A DNA stretch of 61,057 nucleotides from Sediminibacterium sp. (GTDB lineage Bacteria > Bacteroidota > Bacteroidia > Chitinophagales > Chitinophagaceae), in contig QYPL01000023.1 in the NCBI GenBank assembly GCA_007280515.1, forward strand, positions 1-61,057, written 5' to 3'. The notes beneath the pieces are model-generated. The model was given only the letters and a program-made list of their open reading frames with translations. It was not told the DNA's origin and searched no databases. The stretch's first letter is position 1. Each line of letters opens with the position of its first letter. A program made the translations under genes and the position numbers. Shown here piece by piece: positions 1 through 8,819 of this stretch.

Positions 1-154
1 CACCACTTCTTACACCATTCAAACCATATACACGGGCAATACCATCACCCACTTGTAGTACAGTTCCTACTTCTTCTAAGTCCGCTGTAGCATTAAAGTT
101 GCTTAATTGTTGTCTAAGAATTGCCGAAATTTCATCTGGTTTAATGTCCGCCAT
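1..154 (-). CDS. atpA: ATP synthase F1 subunit alpha (N-terminal fragment)
   Basis: This is the first 51 codons of the F1 alpha subunit, cut by the left edge of the window. Alpha forms the regulatory half of the alpha3beta3 head on the cytoplasmic face of the membrane. The translated start ([17 protein letters not shown]) and the following [17 protein letters not shown] segment are the typical alpha N-terminus and beginning of the beta-barrel domain. It lies 26 bases after atpH on the same strand, in the usual atpH-atpA order, so it is almost certainly cotranscribed. The nucleotide-binding core is outside the window. Confidence 0.93.
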   Translation of the reverse strand, partial: MADIKPDEISAILRQQLSNFNATADLEEVGTVLQVGDGIARVYGLNGVRSG

Positions 155-180
155 AACAGTCTATTTTAATGTATGATTAT

Positions 181-741
181 TTATATTTTACTAATGAACG
201 CATTGTTCAAAAATTGTTTTTTAATGTCTTTTAAATCTCTTGCAATACTAGCGTCTACTAAATTATTATTAAACTCTAGTACAAAACCACCAATTAAACT
301 TTCATCTGTTTTAGTGGTTAATTCTATGGTTGTAAAATTAGAAGACGATTTTACTTTTTGCTCAATTGATTTTTTAATATCCTCACTAACTGCCACTGCA
401 GTAGTTAAGGTAACTTGATGAATTCCTTTGATGGTATTGTACTGCTCAATAAAAGCAGTAGCCATTTCAGGTAATTCTAATTCTCTGCCTTTTTTAACCA
501 ATAGAATAGTGAATGAATTGGTTAAAACGCCTACTTTATTTTTAAGCACTTCATTAATGATACTATTTTTTTGATCGGCTTTAATAATAGGACTGCGTAA
601 CATATTTACAAAATCGCTGCTGGCATGGCATACGGCATGAATGTATTTCATATCTGCATACACGGCCTCTAATTGACCTTGCTCTGTGGCTAAATCTAAT
701 AAGCTCTTTGCGTATATACCTGCTAAACGTGCGTTGGGCAT
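181..741 (-). CDS. atpH: ATP synthase F1 subunit delta
   Basis: This 186-residue protein is the delta subunit (OSCP homologue) that joins the top of the alpha3beta3 head to the b-subunit stator stalk. The N-terminus (PNARLAGIYAKSLLDLA) is the classic start of the helical delta domain. The C-terminal part carries the family-type ESLIGGFVLEF strand followed by DASIARDLKDIKKQF. The length is normal. It sits 11 bases after atpF and 26 bases before atpA in the operon, with no sign of its own promoter. Confidence 0.95.
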   Translation of the reverse strand: MPNARLAGIYAKSLLDLATEQGQLEAVYADMKYIHAVCHASSDFVNMLRSPIIKADQKNSIINEVLKNKVGVLTNSFTILLVKKGRELELPEMATAFIEQYNTIKGIHQVTLTTAVAVSEDIKKSIEQKVKSSSNFTTIELTTKTDESLIGGFVLEFNNNLVDASIARDLKDIKKQFLNNAFISKI

Positions 742-752
742 TTTTTAAAAAT

Positions 753-1262
753 TTAGTTTAACTTAACTCCGTCTGCTAATTGCTTAATATAGGTTTCTTG
801 TTCAGCTTTATTAGCAAGCTCGCGTCTTAATACTTTCTCAGCTACTTCCACCACTAAGCTACCCACTTGGTTTTTCACTTCCGTTAAGGCTGCATTTTTT
901 TGTTGGTTAATAGCCACTTGTGCATCCGCTACAATTCTTTCATATTCAGACTTCGCTTTATCTTTTGCTTCTGCTATCATTTTCTCAGAAGCTTCTTTAG
1001 CTTCTTTGATAAGGGTAGCTCTTTCTTCTCTGGCTTTAGCTAACAATGTTTCATTTTCATTTTGCATAGCAGTTAAATCTGCTTTCATTTTGTCTGCCTT
1101 GGCTAAAGAATCCTCAATGCCTTTTTCTCTATCAGAGATGGCTTTCAACATCGGCTTCCATGCAAACTTGCCTAATACAACAAGTAGTCCAAGAAAGGCA
1201 ACAGTATTCCAGAATACCAATCCGATATCTGGCAACACTAATGGGTTTATTTCTAAAAACAT
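753..1262 (-). CDS. atpF: ATP synthase Fo subunit b
   Basis: This 169-residue subunit b is the peripheral stator stalk. There is one membrane segment near residues 14-32, followed by a long charged coiled coil rich in Ala, Lys and Glu (from about residue 35 to 160) that reaches up to delta. The segment FAWKPMLKAISDREKGIEDSL directly after the membrane helix is typical of b. Length and position between atpE and atpH are standard. Translation follows a 148-base gap after atpE that contains a terminator-like hairpin, so its level relative to subunit c may be reduced. Confidence 0.95.
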   Translation of the reverse strand: MFLEINPLVLPDIGLVFWNTVAFLGLLVVLGKFAWKPMLKAISDREKGIEDSLAKADKMKADLTAMQNENETLLAKAREERATLIKEAKEASEKMIAEAKDKAKSEYERIVADAQVAINQQKNAALTEVKNQVGSLVVEVAEKVLRRELANKAEQETYIKQLADGVKLN

Positions 1263-1351
1263 AATCCTTAATTTATCTTAATGATGTAAAATATTTTTAT
1301 CTAAAATCTTTTTCTTTTTAAAATCTTTTTCTACAACGCTTTGTTTAAAAA

Positions 1352-1387
1352 ATTATAGGCCCTTCGCCCTGTGCTAGGGCCTATAAT
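1352..1387 (-). terminator. Intra-operonic hairpin after atpE (attenuator-like)
   Basis: A perfect 11-bp inverted repeat (1352-1362 with 377-387 of the same kilobase, i.e. 1377-1387) with a GGGCC core encloses a 14-base loop. On the minus strand the stem is followed directly by a run of six T. This is the form of an intrinsic terminator, but it lies inside the operon between atpE and atpF. A partial terminator or an mRNA-end stabiliser here would favour production of subunit c, which is needed in many copies per complex. The hairpin is seen; the function is inferred. Confidence 0.6.
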
Positions 1388-1410
1388 ACTTTGGGAAATC
1401 TTTTGATAGA

Positions 1411-1641
<231 letters not shown>

Positions 1642-1668
1642 TTATTGAAAAAAAATTTATAAATATTA

Positions 1669-2745
1669 TTAATGATGATCATGATGTGCTTCCTCTGATG
1701 CCATTCCAATATACATGGCAGTGAGCATCGTAAAAATATAAGCTTGTAAAAAAGCAACTAGCAATTCTATCAAGAATATAAATATTACAAAAGGCACTGC
1801 TACTGCAGCTGCATATACTGTTTTAAAAATAAATATTAAACAAACCAAACTCAATACCAAGATATGACCCGCCGTAATGTTTGCAAAAAGTCGTATCATT
1901 AAAGAAATAGGTTTGTTAAACACCCCAATTAATTCAATAGGTGCTAAAAATAGTTTCATAGACCAATGCATACCAGGCATCCAAAAAATATGTTCCCAAT
2001 AGTTTTTATTAGAACTTAAATTAACTACAATAAAAACACAAACGGCTAAAGTCATGGTAAAAGCAATATTACCACTCACATTGGCGCCGCCTGGGAATAT
2101 AGGAATTAAGCCTAGAAAATTATTCGTTAATATTAAAAAGAAGATAGTCAATAGAAAAGGCATGTACTTTGCATGACGCTTGGCCCCAATATTAGGAAGC
2201 GCAATTTCATCTCTTACAAATAAAACAATGGGCTCCATAAAAGACTGAAGTCCCTTGGGGGCTGAATTAATACCCGTTTTCTTATAAGCACCGGCTGCTG
2301 TTAATACCAGTAGCAATAAAATAATAACTGATATAAATAAACTAGCTACGTTTTTAGTAATAGAGAAATCCCATAATTTTTTACTTGCTGCTGCATCTAC
2401 TTCACCCGCCGCATTTACAATTTTAGTTTTGCCTTCTACTAATTTATAGTCAAATTTTCCTTTGTATACAACTGGCTCATGATGTTCGTCTACTAGTTTA
2501 GCGGAAGAAAAAACTTCAAAGCCAGCTGGTGTATATAATATAACAGGTAAAGAAATAGTGGTATGTCCCCATACATGCCAGCTATGGTCATCTTTAATAT
2601 GCTCCAAAATAGTTTGGGTTACATTAAAGCTACCTTCTTCATTTGCAGCAGCTGCTTTTTCATTCGCAAATAAAGTAACAGTATTTAATAAGAAAATACT
2701 TACGAAACTGACTATCAATAGGGGTTTAAGGCGCTGAAGGACCAT
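1669..2745 (-). CDS. atpB: ATP synthase Fo subunit a
   Basis: Subunit a provides the proton half-channels next to the c ring. At 358 residues it is about 90-100 longer than the proteobacterial protein, because it begins with a cleavable-looking signal (hydrophobic residues 8-27) and a soluble region to about residue 130, a form known in Bacteroidota. The membrane core follows, with the essential arginine in the MIRLFANITAGH motif. The C-terminus is His-rich (EEAHHDHH). It is the first gene of the ATP synthase cluster here; two TAnnTTTG boxes lie in the 121-base gap before it. No atpI-like gene precedes it. Confidence 0.95.
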   Translation of the reverse strand: MVLQRLKPLLIVSFVSIFLLNTVTLFANEKAAAANEEGSFNVTQTILEHIKDDHSWHVWGHTTISLPVILYTPAGFEVFSSAKLVDEHHEPVVYKGKFDYKLVEGKTKIVNAAGEVDAAASKKLWDFSITKNVASLFISVIILLLLVLTAAGAYKKTGINSAPKGLQSFMEPIVLFVRDEIALPNIGAKRHAKYMPFLLTIFFLILTNNFLGLIPIFPGGANVSGNIAFTMTLAVCVFIVVNLSSNKNYWEHIFWMPGMHWSMKLFLAPIELIGVFNKPISLMIRLFANITAGHILVLSLVCLIFIFKTVYAAAVAVPFVIFIFLIELLVAFLQAYIFTMLTAMYIGMASEEAHHDHH

Positions 2746-2765
2746 ACTAATTTCAAAATTTGCTG

Positions 2766-2773
2766 CAAAGATA
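2766..2773 (-). promoter_or_regulatory. -7 box before atpB (proximal)
   Basis: Minus-strand TATCTTTG is an exact match to the Bacteroidota sigma-A -7 consensus TAnnTTTG, ending 20 bases before the atpB start. No clear TTG was found at the usual 19-20 base spacing. Confidence 0.5.
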
Positions 2774-2819
2774 GGAAATAAGCATCTGAATTTGAATAAA
2801 TTTAAAGAGAAATTCTACG

Positions 2820-2827
2820 CAAAAATA
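2820..2827 (-). promoter_or_regulatory. -7 box before atpB (distal)
   Basis: Minus-strand TATTTTTG, a second exact TAnnTTTG match in the same gap, would give a leader of roughly 70 bases for atpB. Two boxes suggest tandem promoters for the ATP synthase operon. Confidence 0.4.
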
Positions 2828-2866
2828 GAAATTTGAATTGATGCTAAAAATTTGTAAATCAATGTC

Positions 2867-4681
2867 TTATACGCCTGCCATTTTTTTCTGAGCAGCAAAC
2901 TGCATTTCACTCAACTTTGCATAAAAACCACCTATAGTTAAAAGCTCATTGTGCGTACCCATTTCCATAATTTCTCCCTTGTCTAAAACAATAATTTTAG
3001 AGGCTTTTCGAATAGTAGAAAGGCGGTGGGCAATGACAATAGAAGTTCTGCCCTTAATCAAGGTTTCAATAGCTTTTTCAATGAGCTGCTCACTTTCTGT
3101 ATCGATAGAAGAAGTGGCTTCGTCTAAGATTAAAATAGAAGGGTTGTATAATAAAGCCCTGATAAAACTAAGTAATTGTCGTTGTCCCAAACTTAAAGTA
3201 GCGCCTCTTTCCATTACCTGATAATCATAGTTACCAGGAAGTTGCATAATGAAATCGTGCATGCCAATCATCTTAGCAGCTTCATATACTTGCTCTTTTG
3301 AAATACTAGTATTGCGCAGTGTTATATTATCATAGACCGAGCCTGAAAATAAAAATACATCTTGCAATACCACACCTACAGAAGCGCGTAAACGATTCAA
3401 TACAAAAGATTCTATTGGATGATCATCTAATAATATATTACCTGATTGATAGGGATACAAACGATTCAATATACTTATAATAGAAGTTTTACCCGATCCT
3501 GTTTGTCCCACCAGCGCAATAGTCTCGCCTGCTTCCACTGTAAAGTTAATATTACGAAGCACAAAATTGGGCTCGCTATAGGCAAAGGATATATTTTTAA
3601 ATTCTATTTTGCCAAGTATTTTTGAAGGCGCATAAGTGCCTTCATTCAGCGTTATATCTTCATTGTCTAAAACTTTAAATACGCGCTCGGCCGCCACCAT
3701 TCCCATTTGTAGCACATTAAATTTATCGGCAATCATTCGAAGGGGTCTAAAAATTTGATTTAAAAATAAAATGAATGCTACTAACAAACCTGCATCTAAA
3801 GAATTACCTGCCACCCACCAAACAATTAAACCAACACTTAAGGCTAGCACTACTTCTACCACAGGAAAGAATACCGAATAGGCAAAAATAGCTCTTACGT
3901 TCGCTACCTTATGGCCTTCATTAATTTTACTAAACTTGGACATTTCTTTTTCTTCTGCTGCAAAAGTTTGTACCACTTGCATACCAGAAATATGTTCTTG
4001 CACAAAAGCATTTAAAGCAGCCACTGCATTTCTTACTTGTATAAAACTTTTATTAACACTTTCTTTAAAAAAGTAAGTAGCCACTAGCATAATAGGAAAA
4101 GGAATCAAACAAATAAGTGTCAATTTCCAATCTATGACAAACATAGTTGTGAGGGTTACTATTATAGTAAGTAGGTCTGCTAATATTGGAATGAGTCCAT
4201 CAGAAAAAATATCATTGATGCTTTCAATATCATTAATAGTGCGGGTAGTTAAAGTGCCAATGGGCGTTTTATCAAATTGACGCATTTCCCAATGCATAAT
4301 TTTATCATATACTTTATTGCGTAAATCTCTAATGACCTGCTGCCCCAACCATGCCATGCCGAAAGTGAAAAAAAAGCGAATAATGGTTTCAAAAATAATA
4401 AAGGCCACCTGAAATAAAGTTATAGATAAGATGAGATGTATTACTGATTCAAAAGCATTGCCTGGTAAAAACCAATGTACCCATAAAGGCAGGCTTACTG
4501 TTTTGCCAATAGCGGCATTCACTGTGGCTTGAATTAGATAAGGTCTGACAGGGGTGGTAAAGGCAAGTAATATGGATAAAAACACAGATACCAAAAACAC
4601 AAAGCGATAAGGCTGTACAAACGAAAAAACGCGCTTCAAAAGCGATAATTGAAATATTTTTTTGGGTTCTTTGCTAGGCAT
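2867..4681 (-). CDS. ABC exporter, MsbA-like (fused membrane and ATPase domains)
   Basis: This 604-residue half-transporter has six membrane helices (about residues 20-320) fused to an ATP-binding domain (about 355-590), the layout of MsbA-type lipid or drug exporters working as homodimers. The Walker A motif is GQTGSGKTS, the Walker B region is ILILDEATSS, and the H-loop is IAHRLST. The signature reads LSLGQ, not the canonical LSGGQ. The substrate cannot be read from sequence. It is divergent from rel/spoT, and its -7 box ends only 7 bases before the ATG, implying an almost leaderless mRNA. Confidence 0.88.
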   Translation of the reverse strand: MPSKEPKKIFQLSLLKRVFSFVQPYRFVFLVSVFLSILLAFTTPVRPYLIQATVNAAIGKTVSLPLWVHWFLPGNAFESVIHLILSITLFQVAFIIFETIIRFFFTFGMAWLGQQVIRDLRNKVYDKIMHWEMRQFDKTPIGTLTTRTINDIESINDIFSDGLIPILADLLTIIVTLTTMFVIDWKLTLICLIPFPIMLVATYFFKESVNKSFIQVRNAVAALNAFVQEHISGMQVVQTFAAEEKEMSKFSKINEGHKVANVRAIFAYSVFFPVVEVVLALSVGLIVWWVAGNSLDAGLLVAFILFLNQIFRPLRMIADKFNVLQMGMVAAERVFKVLDNEDITLNEGTYAPSKILGKIEFKNISFAYSEPNFVLRNINFTVEAGETIALVGQTGSGKTSIISILNRLYPYQSGNILLDDHPIESFVLNRLRASVGVVLQDVFLFSGSVYDNITLRNTSISKEQVYEAAKMIGMHDFIMQLPGNYDYQVMERGATLSLGQRQLLSFIRALLYNPSILILDEATSSIDTESEQLIEKAIETLIKGRTSIVIAHRLSTIRKASKIIVLDKGEIMEMGTHNELLTIGGFYAKLSEMQFAAQKKMAGV

Positions 4682-4688
4682 TGCGGTA

Positions 4689-4696
4689 CAAAGTTA
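4689..4696 (-). promoter_or_regulatory. -7 box immediately before the ABC exporter start
   Basis: Minus-strand TAACTTTG matches TAnnTTTG exactly and ends 7 bases before the ATG at 4681. If transcription begins about 4 bases after the box, the leader is only a few bases long. Confidence 0.55.
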
Positions 4697-4753
4697 CACT
4701 ATCTGTTTGTTCTTTGTAAAAATCCTAGCGCTTTTACGTATTTTCGTAAGAAG

Positions 4754-7012
4754 ATGGAAGCCTTGAATATCAATACCCATGCTGAGATTGTAACAAATTA
4801 CAATTTAGATGAAGAACAAGAGAAAAAAGAAATTGTTCGTCATTACCGTGCATTATTAAGGGCACTAAGAGAAAAATTAAAAAAAGGAGATAAAGAATTA
4901 CTTCGAACTGCATTTGAGATGGCCGCAGAGGCACATAAAACCATGCGTCGAAAAAGTGGTGAGCCTTATGTATTGCACCCTCTTGCCGTGGCCATGATTT
5001 GTGTAGAAGAAATAGGCCTGGGCGTAAGAAGTACTATTTGTGCTTTATTACATGATACGGTAGAAGACACCAATATTGCGCTTGACGATATTAAAAGTGA
5101 ATTTGGAAATGAAATTGCTAAAATTGTAGATGGCTTGACCAAGATATCTACAGTGATGGATACCAATAGTAGTCAGCAAGCAGAAAATTTCAAAAAAATT
5201 CTACTTACACTCACAGATGATCCCAGGGTTATATTAATTAAGCTAGCAGACAGGCTGCACAATATGCGCACCCTTGATGCGATGAAGCAAGAGAAACAAT
5301 TAAAAATTGCCTCTGAAACTATTTGGGTATATGCCCCACTGGCACATCGTATGGGATTATACAATGTAAAAACCGAATTAGAAGATTTATCAATGAAATA
5401 TATGGAGCCTGCCATATATAAAGAGATTGCCAAAAAATTAGCAGAAACAAAAAGAGAACGCACTAAATATATCAATGAATTTATTCGTCCTTTAAAAGAA
5501 AAATTAACAACTGCTGAATTTGACTTCGAAATTCAAGGGCGCCCTAAAAGCATTCATTCTATTTGGAATAAAATAAAAAAGAAAGAAGTAAGCTTTGAAG
5601 AAGTGTATGACTTATTTGCCATTCGCGTTATTTTAAATGCTGACTTAGACAAAGAAAAAGAAGATTGTTGGAAAGTATATTCTTTGATTACTGATGAATA
5701 TAACCCTTCGCCAGAAAGACTAAGAGACTGGTTAAGCAATCCAAAGAGTAATGGTTATGAAGCCTTGCACACCACGGTAATGGGCCCGCAGGGGAAATGG
5801 GTAGAAGTGCAAATTAGAACAAAGAGAATGAATGAGATAGCTGAAAAAGGTTTGGCGGCGCATTTTAAATACAAAGAAGGTTCTCAAAATGAAGACCGAT
5901 TCGATAAATGGTTTGTTCAAATTAGAGAAGCCCTCGGCAATCAGCAAGAGGAAGGCATTGATTTTTTACAAGACTTTAAAACCTCTTTTTTAGCCGAAGA
6001 AATTTATGTCTACACACCAAAGGGAGATGTAAAAATGCTTCCTATTAATAGTTCAGCCTTAGACTTTGCTTTTTATATACATACGGCCATTGGTTCTAAA
6101 TGTATTGGCGCTAAAGTGAATCATAAGCTAGTACCCATTAGCCATAAATTAAGAAGCGGGGACCAAATTGAAATTATTACGAGCAATAAGCAAAAACCTT
6201 CTGAAGACTGGTTAAGTAATGTAGTAACGGCCAAAGCAAGAAATAGTATTAAAGATGCTTTAAGAGAAGAGAGGAAAATAATAGCTGAAGAAGGTAAATA
6301 TACATTGCAAAGAAAATTAGAGGGCATTGGTGCGGTATACAATACTTATAATATAGACCAAGTCATGTTTTACTATAAATTAGCTAGCCAGCTAGATCTT
6401 TTATTTAAAATAGCTACTAAAATCATCGACTTAAAAGAATTAAAATTATTTCAAGTTATAGGAGATAAAATTGAAGCGCCTAAGCCAGTAAATTTGAGCC
6501 CTGAAATAAACTTGGAAAACCCCGGTATTAAAGCAGCTTCCAAAAAGGATTCTGAGTTAATTATTTTTGGAGAGTCTAGCGATAAAATTAAATACACTTT
6601 AGGCAAATGCTGCAACCCTATTCCTGGGGACGATGTTTTTGGTTTTGTGAGTACCGGAAAGGGTTTAATTATTCACCGCAACAACTGCCCCAATGCCACC
6701 CAACTTTTAGCGAATTATGGTCATAGAGTGGTAAAAACCAAGTGGGCTAAAAATAAAGAGATCTCCTTCCTAACAGGCCTTAGTATCATTGGACTAGATG
6801 ATGTGGGCGTGGTGAATAAAATTACTAATATTATAAGTGGAGAGTTGAAAATTAATATAGCCGCACTCACCATTGAATCAACGGAAGGATTATTCAAGGG
6901 TACTATTAAAGTATATGTCCACGATAAGGATGAATTAGAAGAATTGGTGACTAGAATTAAGTCATTGAACGGTATTCAACAAGTTATGCGATTTGACACC
7001 GAAACTGTGTAA
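4754..7012 (+). CDS. spoT: Bifunctional (p)ppGpp synthetase/hydrolase (RelA/SpoT family)
   Basis: This 752-residue long Rel enzyme makes and degrades (p)ppGpp in the stringent response. Domain order: HD hydrolase (about 40-190, with H100-D101 in LLHDTVED and the later RLHNMRT), synthetase (about 240-370, with the EVQIRT strand), TGS (about 415-475), and an ACT domain from about residue 670. Intact HD residues indicate hydrolase activity. The frame is open upstream to 4649, but I chose the ATG at 4754: the upstream stretch does not resemble the family and overlaps the divergent ABC gene, and a near-consensus TATTTTCG box sits at 4739-4746. Confidence 0.95.
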   Translation: MEALNINTHAEIVTNYNLDEEQEKKEIVRHYRALLRALREKLKKGDKELLRTAFEMAAEAHKTMRRKSGEPYVLHPLAVAMICVEEIGLGVRSTICALLHDTVEDTNIALDDIKSEFGNEIAKIVDGLTKISTVMDTNSSQQAENFKKILLTLTDDPRVILIKLADRLHNMRTLDAMKQEKQLKIASETIWVYAPLAHRMGLYNVKTELEDLSMKYMEPAIYKEIAKKLAETKRERTKYINEFIRPLKEKLTTAEFDFEIQGRPKSIHSIWNKIKKKEVSFEEVYDLFAIRVILNADLDKEKEDCWKVYSLITDEYNPSPERLRDWLSNPKSNGYEALHTTVMGPQGKWVEVQIRTKRMNEIAEKGLAAHFKYKEGSQNEDRFDKWFVQIREALGNQQEEGIDFLQDFKTSFLAEEIYVYTPKGDVKMLPINSSALDFAFYIHTAIGSKCIGAKVNHKLVPISHKLRSGDQIEIITSNKQKPSEDWLSNVVTAKARNSIKDALREERKIIAEEGKYTLQRKLEGIGAVYNTYNIDQVMFYYKLASQLDLLFKIATKIIDLKELKLFQVIGDKIEAPKPVNLSPEINLENPGIKAASKKDSELIIFGESSDKIKYTLGKCCNPIPGDDVFGFVSTGKGLIIHRNNCPNATQLLANYGHRVVKTKWAKNKEISFLTGLSIIGLDDVGVVNKITNIISGELKINIAALTIESTEGLFKGTIKVYVHDKDELEELVTRIKSLNGIQQVMRFDTETV

Positions 7013-7063
7013 AAGTTGAGCTAATTATTTTGAGTTTAAATAGGTAATAAACTTGCCAAGACT

Positions 7064-7071
7064 TATTTTTG
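7064..7071 (+). promoter_or_regulatory. -7 box of purA
   Basis: TATTTTTG is an exact TAnnTTTG match ending 19 bases before the purA ATG. It implies a leader of about 15 bases and an independent promoter after spoT. Confidence 0.55.
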
Positions 7072-7090
7072 CTCTTTCAAATATTCAACT

Positions 7091-8353
7091 ATGGTAGATG
7101 TAATTTTAGGCCTCCAATGGGGCGACGAAGGAAAAGGAAAGATTGTAGATTATTTCGCTCCTAATTACGACATCATTGCGCGTTTTCAAGGTGGACCGAA
7201 TGCAGGTCATACTTTATATGTGAATGGCACTAAAATGGTTTTACATCAAATACCTTCTGGTATATTTCACCAAGATAAAATTAATATTATAGGTAATGGA
7301 GTGGTATTAGATCCCGTTACATTAAAAAAAGAATGTGATGCGGTAGCTGCCATGGGTGTGGATGTAAAAAAGAATTTATTTATCTCTGAGAGAACTAATA
7401 TTATTATTCCTACCCACCGTGCTTTAGACAAGGCTTCTGAATTAGCCAAAGGCGAGAGTAAGATTGGGTCTACTTTAAAAGGTATTGGCCCTGCCTATAT
7501 GGATAAGACCGGCCGTAATGCTTTAAGAGTAGGTGATTTATTGAGTAAGAACTTCATTAGCAAGTACATTACTTTAAGAATGAAGCATCAGAAAATTTTA
7601 GATAGTTTTAATTTCAATGAAGATATTAGCGAAATGGAAAATGAGTTTTTTGAAGCCTTAGAGTTTTTAAAAAGTATGAATATCATTAATTGTGAATATT
7701 TTATTAACGATCAAATTTCAAAAGGCAAAAAAGTACTAGCTGAAGGCGCACAAGGTTCAATGTTAGACATTGACTTTGGTACCTTCCCTTTTGTAACTTC
7801 TTCTAATACTATTTCTGCGGGTGTTTGTACTGGTTTAGGTATTGCGCCAAAATTAATCAATGAAGTATTTGGTATTACAAAGGCTTATTGTACAAGAGTA
7901 GGTAGCGGTCCCTTCCCTACCGAATTACACGATGAGGTAGGTGAAGAGTTAAGAAAACTAGGTAGCGAATTTGGAGCTACTACCGGCAGGCCAAGAAGAT
8001 GTGGTTGGATTGACCTAGTGGCCCTTAAATATACTTGCATGATCAATGGTGTAACACAAATTATTATGACCAAGGCCGATATTCTAGATACTTTTAAAGA
8101 ATTAGAACTAGGTATCGCTTATGAAATGGAAGGTAAAGAGATAGATTATGTTCCTTTTCAGTTAGTAGGCACGCCGGTGGCCCCTATTTGGAAGAAAATG
8201 CAGGGTTGGAATATTGATACTACTAAAATGAAGGCTGAGAAAGAATTACCAGCTACCATGAAAACTTACATAGACTTTATTAATAGTTACTTAGGTGTTC
8301 CTGTAAAATATGTTTCCAACGGACCAGGAAGAGATCAAATAGTACATATTTAA
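7091..8353 (+). CDS. purA: Adenylosuccinate synthetase
   Basis: This 420-residue cytoplasmic enzyme uses GTP and aspartate to convert IMP to adenylosuccinate, the first committed step to AMP. The N-terminus shows the GTP-binding loop GDEGKGK (residues 11-17), with the catalytic Asp12, and the GGPNAGHT segment follows. TTGRPRRCGWID and the C-terminal NGPGRDQIV are also family hallmarks. The length is standard. A -7 box precedes it; 78 bases separate it from spoT. Confidence 0.98.
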   Translation: MVDVILGLQWGDEGKGKIVDYFAPNYDIIARFQGGPNAGHTLYVNGTKMVLHQIPSGIFHQDKINIIGNGVVLDPVTLKKECDAVAAMGVDVKKNLFISERTNIIIPTHRALDKASELAKGESKIGSTLKGIGPAYMDKTGRNALRVGDLLSKNFISKYITLRMKHQKILDSFNFNEDISEMENEFFEALEFLKSMNIINCEYFINDQISKGKKVLAEGAQGSMLDIDFGTFPFVTSSNTISAGVCTGLGIAPKLINEVFGITKAYCTRVGSGPFPTELHDEVGEELRKLGSEFGATTGRPRRCGWIDLVALKYTCMINGVTQIIMTKADILDTFKELELGIAYEMEGKEIDYVPFQLVGTPVAPIWKKMQGWNIDTTKMKAEKELPATMKTYIDFINSYLGVPVKYVSNGPGRDQIVHI

Positions 8354-8472
8354 TTTTAATTATATTAAAACTGCGTAAAAATTTAATACAAGTATTTTAA
8401 AAAAAAGGTTCATTTTTTTTGGTAAATACAATTTTGAGTTGAAATTTTACATTGACAATTTTATAATTACCT

Positions 8473-8811
8473 ATGGCATCAAAAACTATCAAAGAAAAAA
8501 AGGCTGCTGCACCAAAAAATGGTGTTTTGAAAGCAGAGAAAGCAAGTAAATCAGCTGCGAAGAAAAAAGACGTAGATGAAGATGACTTGGAGGAAGAGGA
8601 AGAGGTGAAAGATGATTGGGAAAAGACAGAAGAAGATACAAGTTGGGATCCCGACTTCGAAGAATTTGATATGCCTAAAAAATCTGCAAAAAAACCAGGT
8701 AATTTTAAGGCAGGTGACGAAGATGATGACTTTAATTTAAATGACGATCTCAAAGATATTGACGACGATGATTTATTTGACGATAAAGATGAATTAGAAG
8801 ACGATTTTTAG
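8473..8811 (+). CDS. Small charged protein with acidic tail
   Basis: I do not recognise this 112-residue protein as a named family. The first 33 residues are basic and alanine-rich (KTIKEKKAAAPK), and the rest is strongly acidic with runs of Asp and Glu (LEEEEEV, DDDDLF). It has no membrane segment or signal peptide and is probably disordered. The charge layout recalls acidic-tail proteins that touch RNA polymerase or nucleic acids, but that is only an analogy. It follows purA after 119 bases and converges on gatA with 8 bases between stops. A coding origin is supported by the biased but sensible codon content and clean ATG. Confidence 0.75.
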   Translation: MASKTIKEKKAAAPKNGVLKAEKASKSAAKKKDVDEDDLEEEEEVKDDWEKTEEDTSWDPDFEEFDMPKKSAKKPGNFKAGDEDDDFNLNDDLKDIDDDDLFDDKDELEDDF

Positions 8812-8819
8812 TAACTCCT

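Noticed and set aside
4649..4753. In-frame upstream extension of the rel/spoT gene
   Set aside because: The extra 35 codons overlap the divergent ABC gene start, contain Cys/Phe-rich sequence unlike the family, and lie before a near-consensus -7 box.
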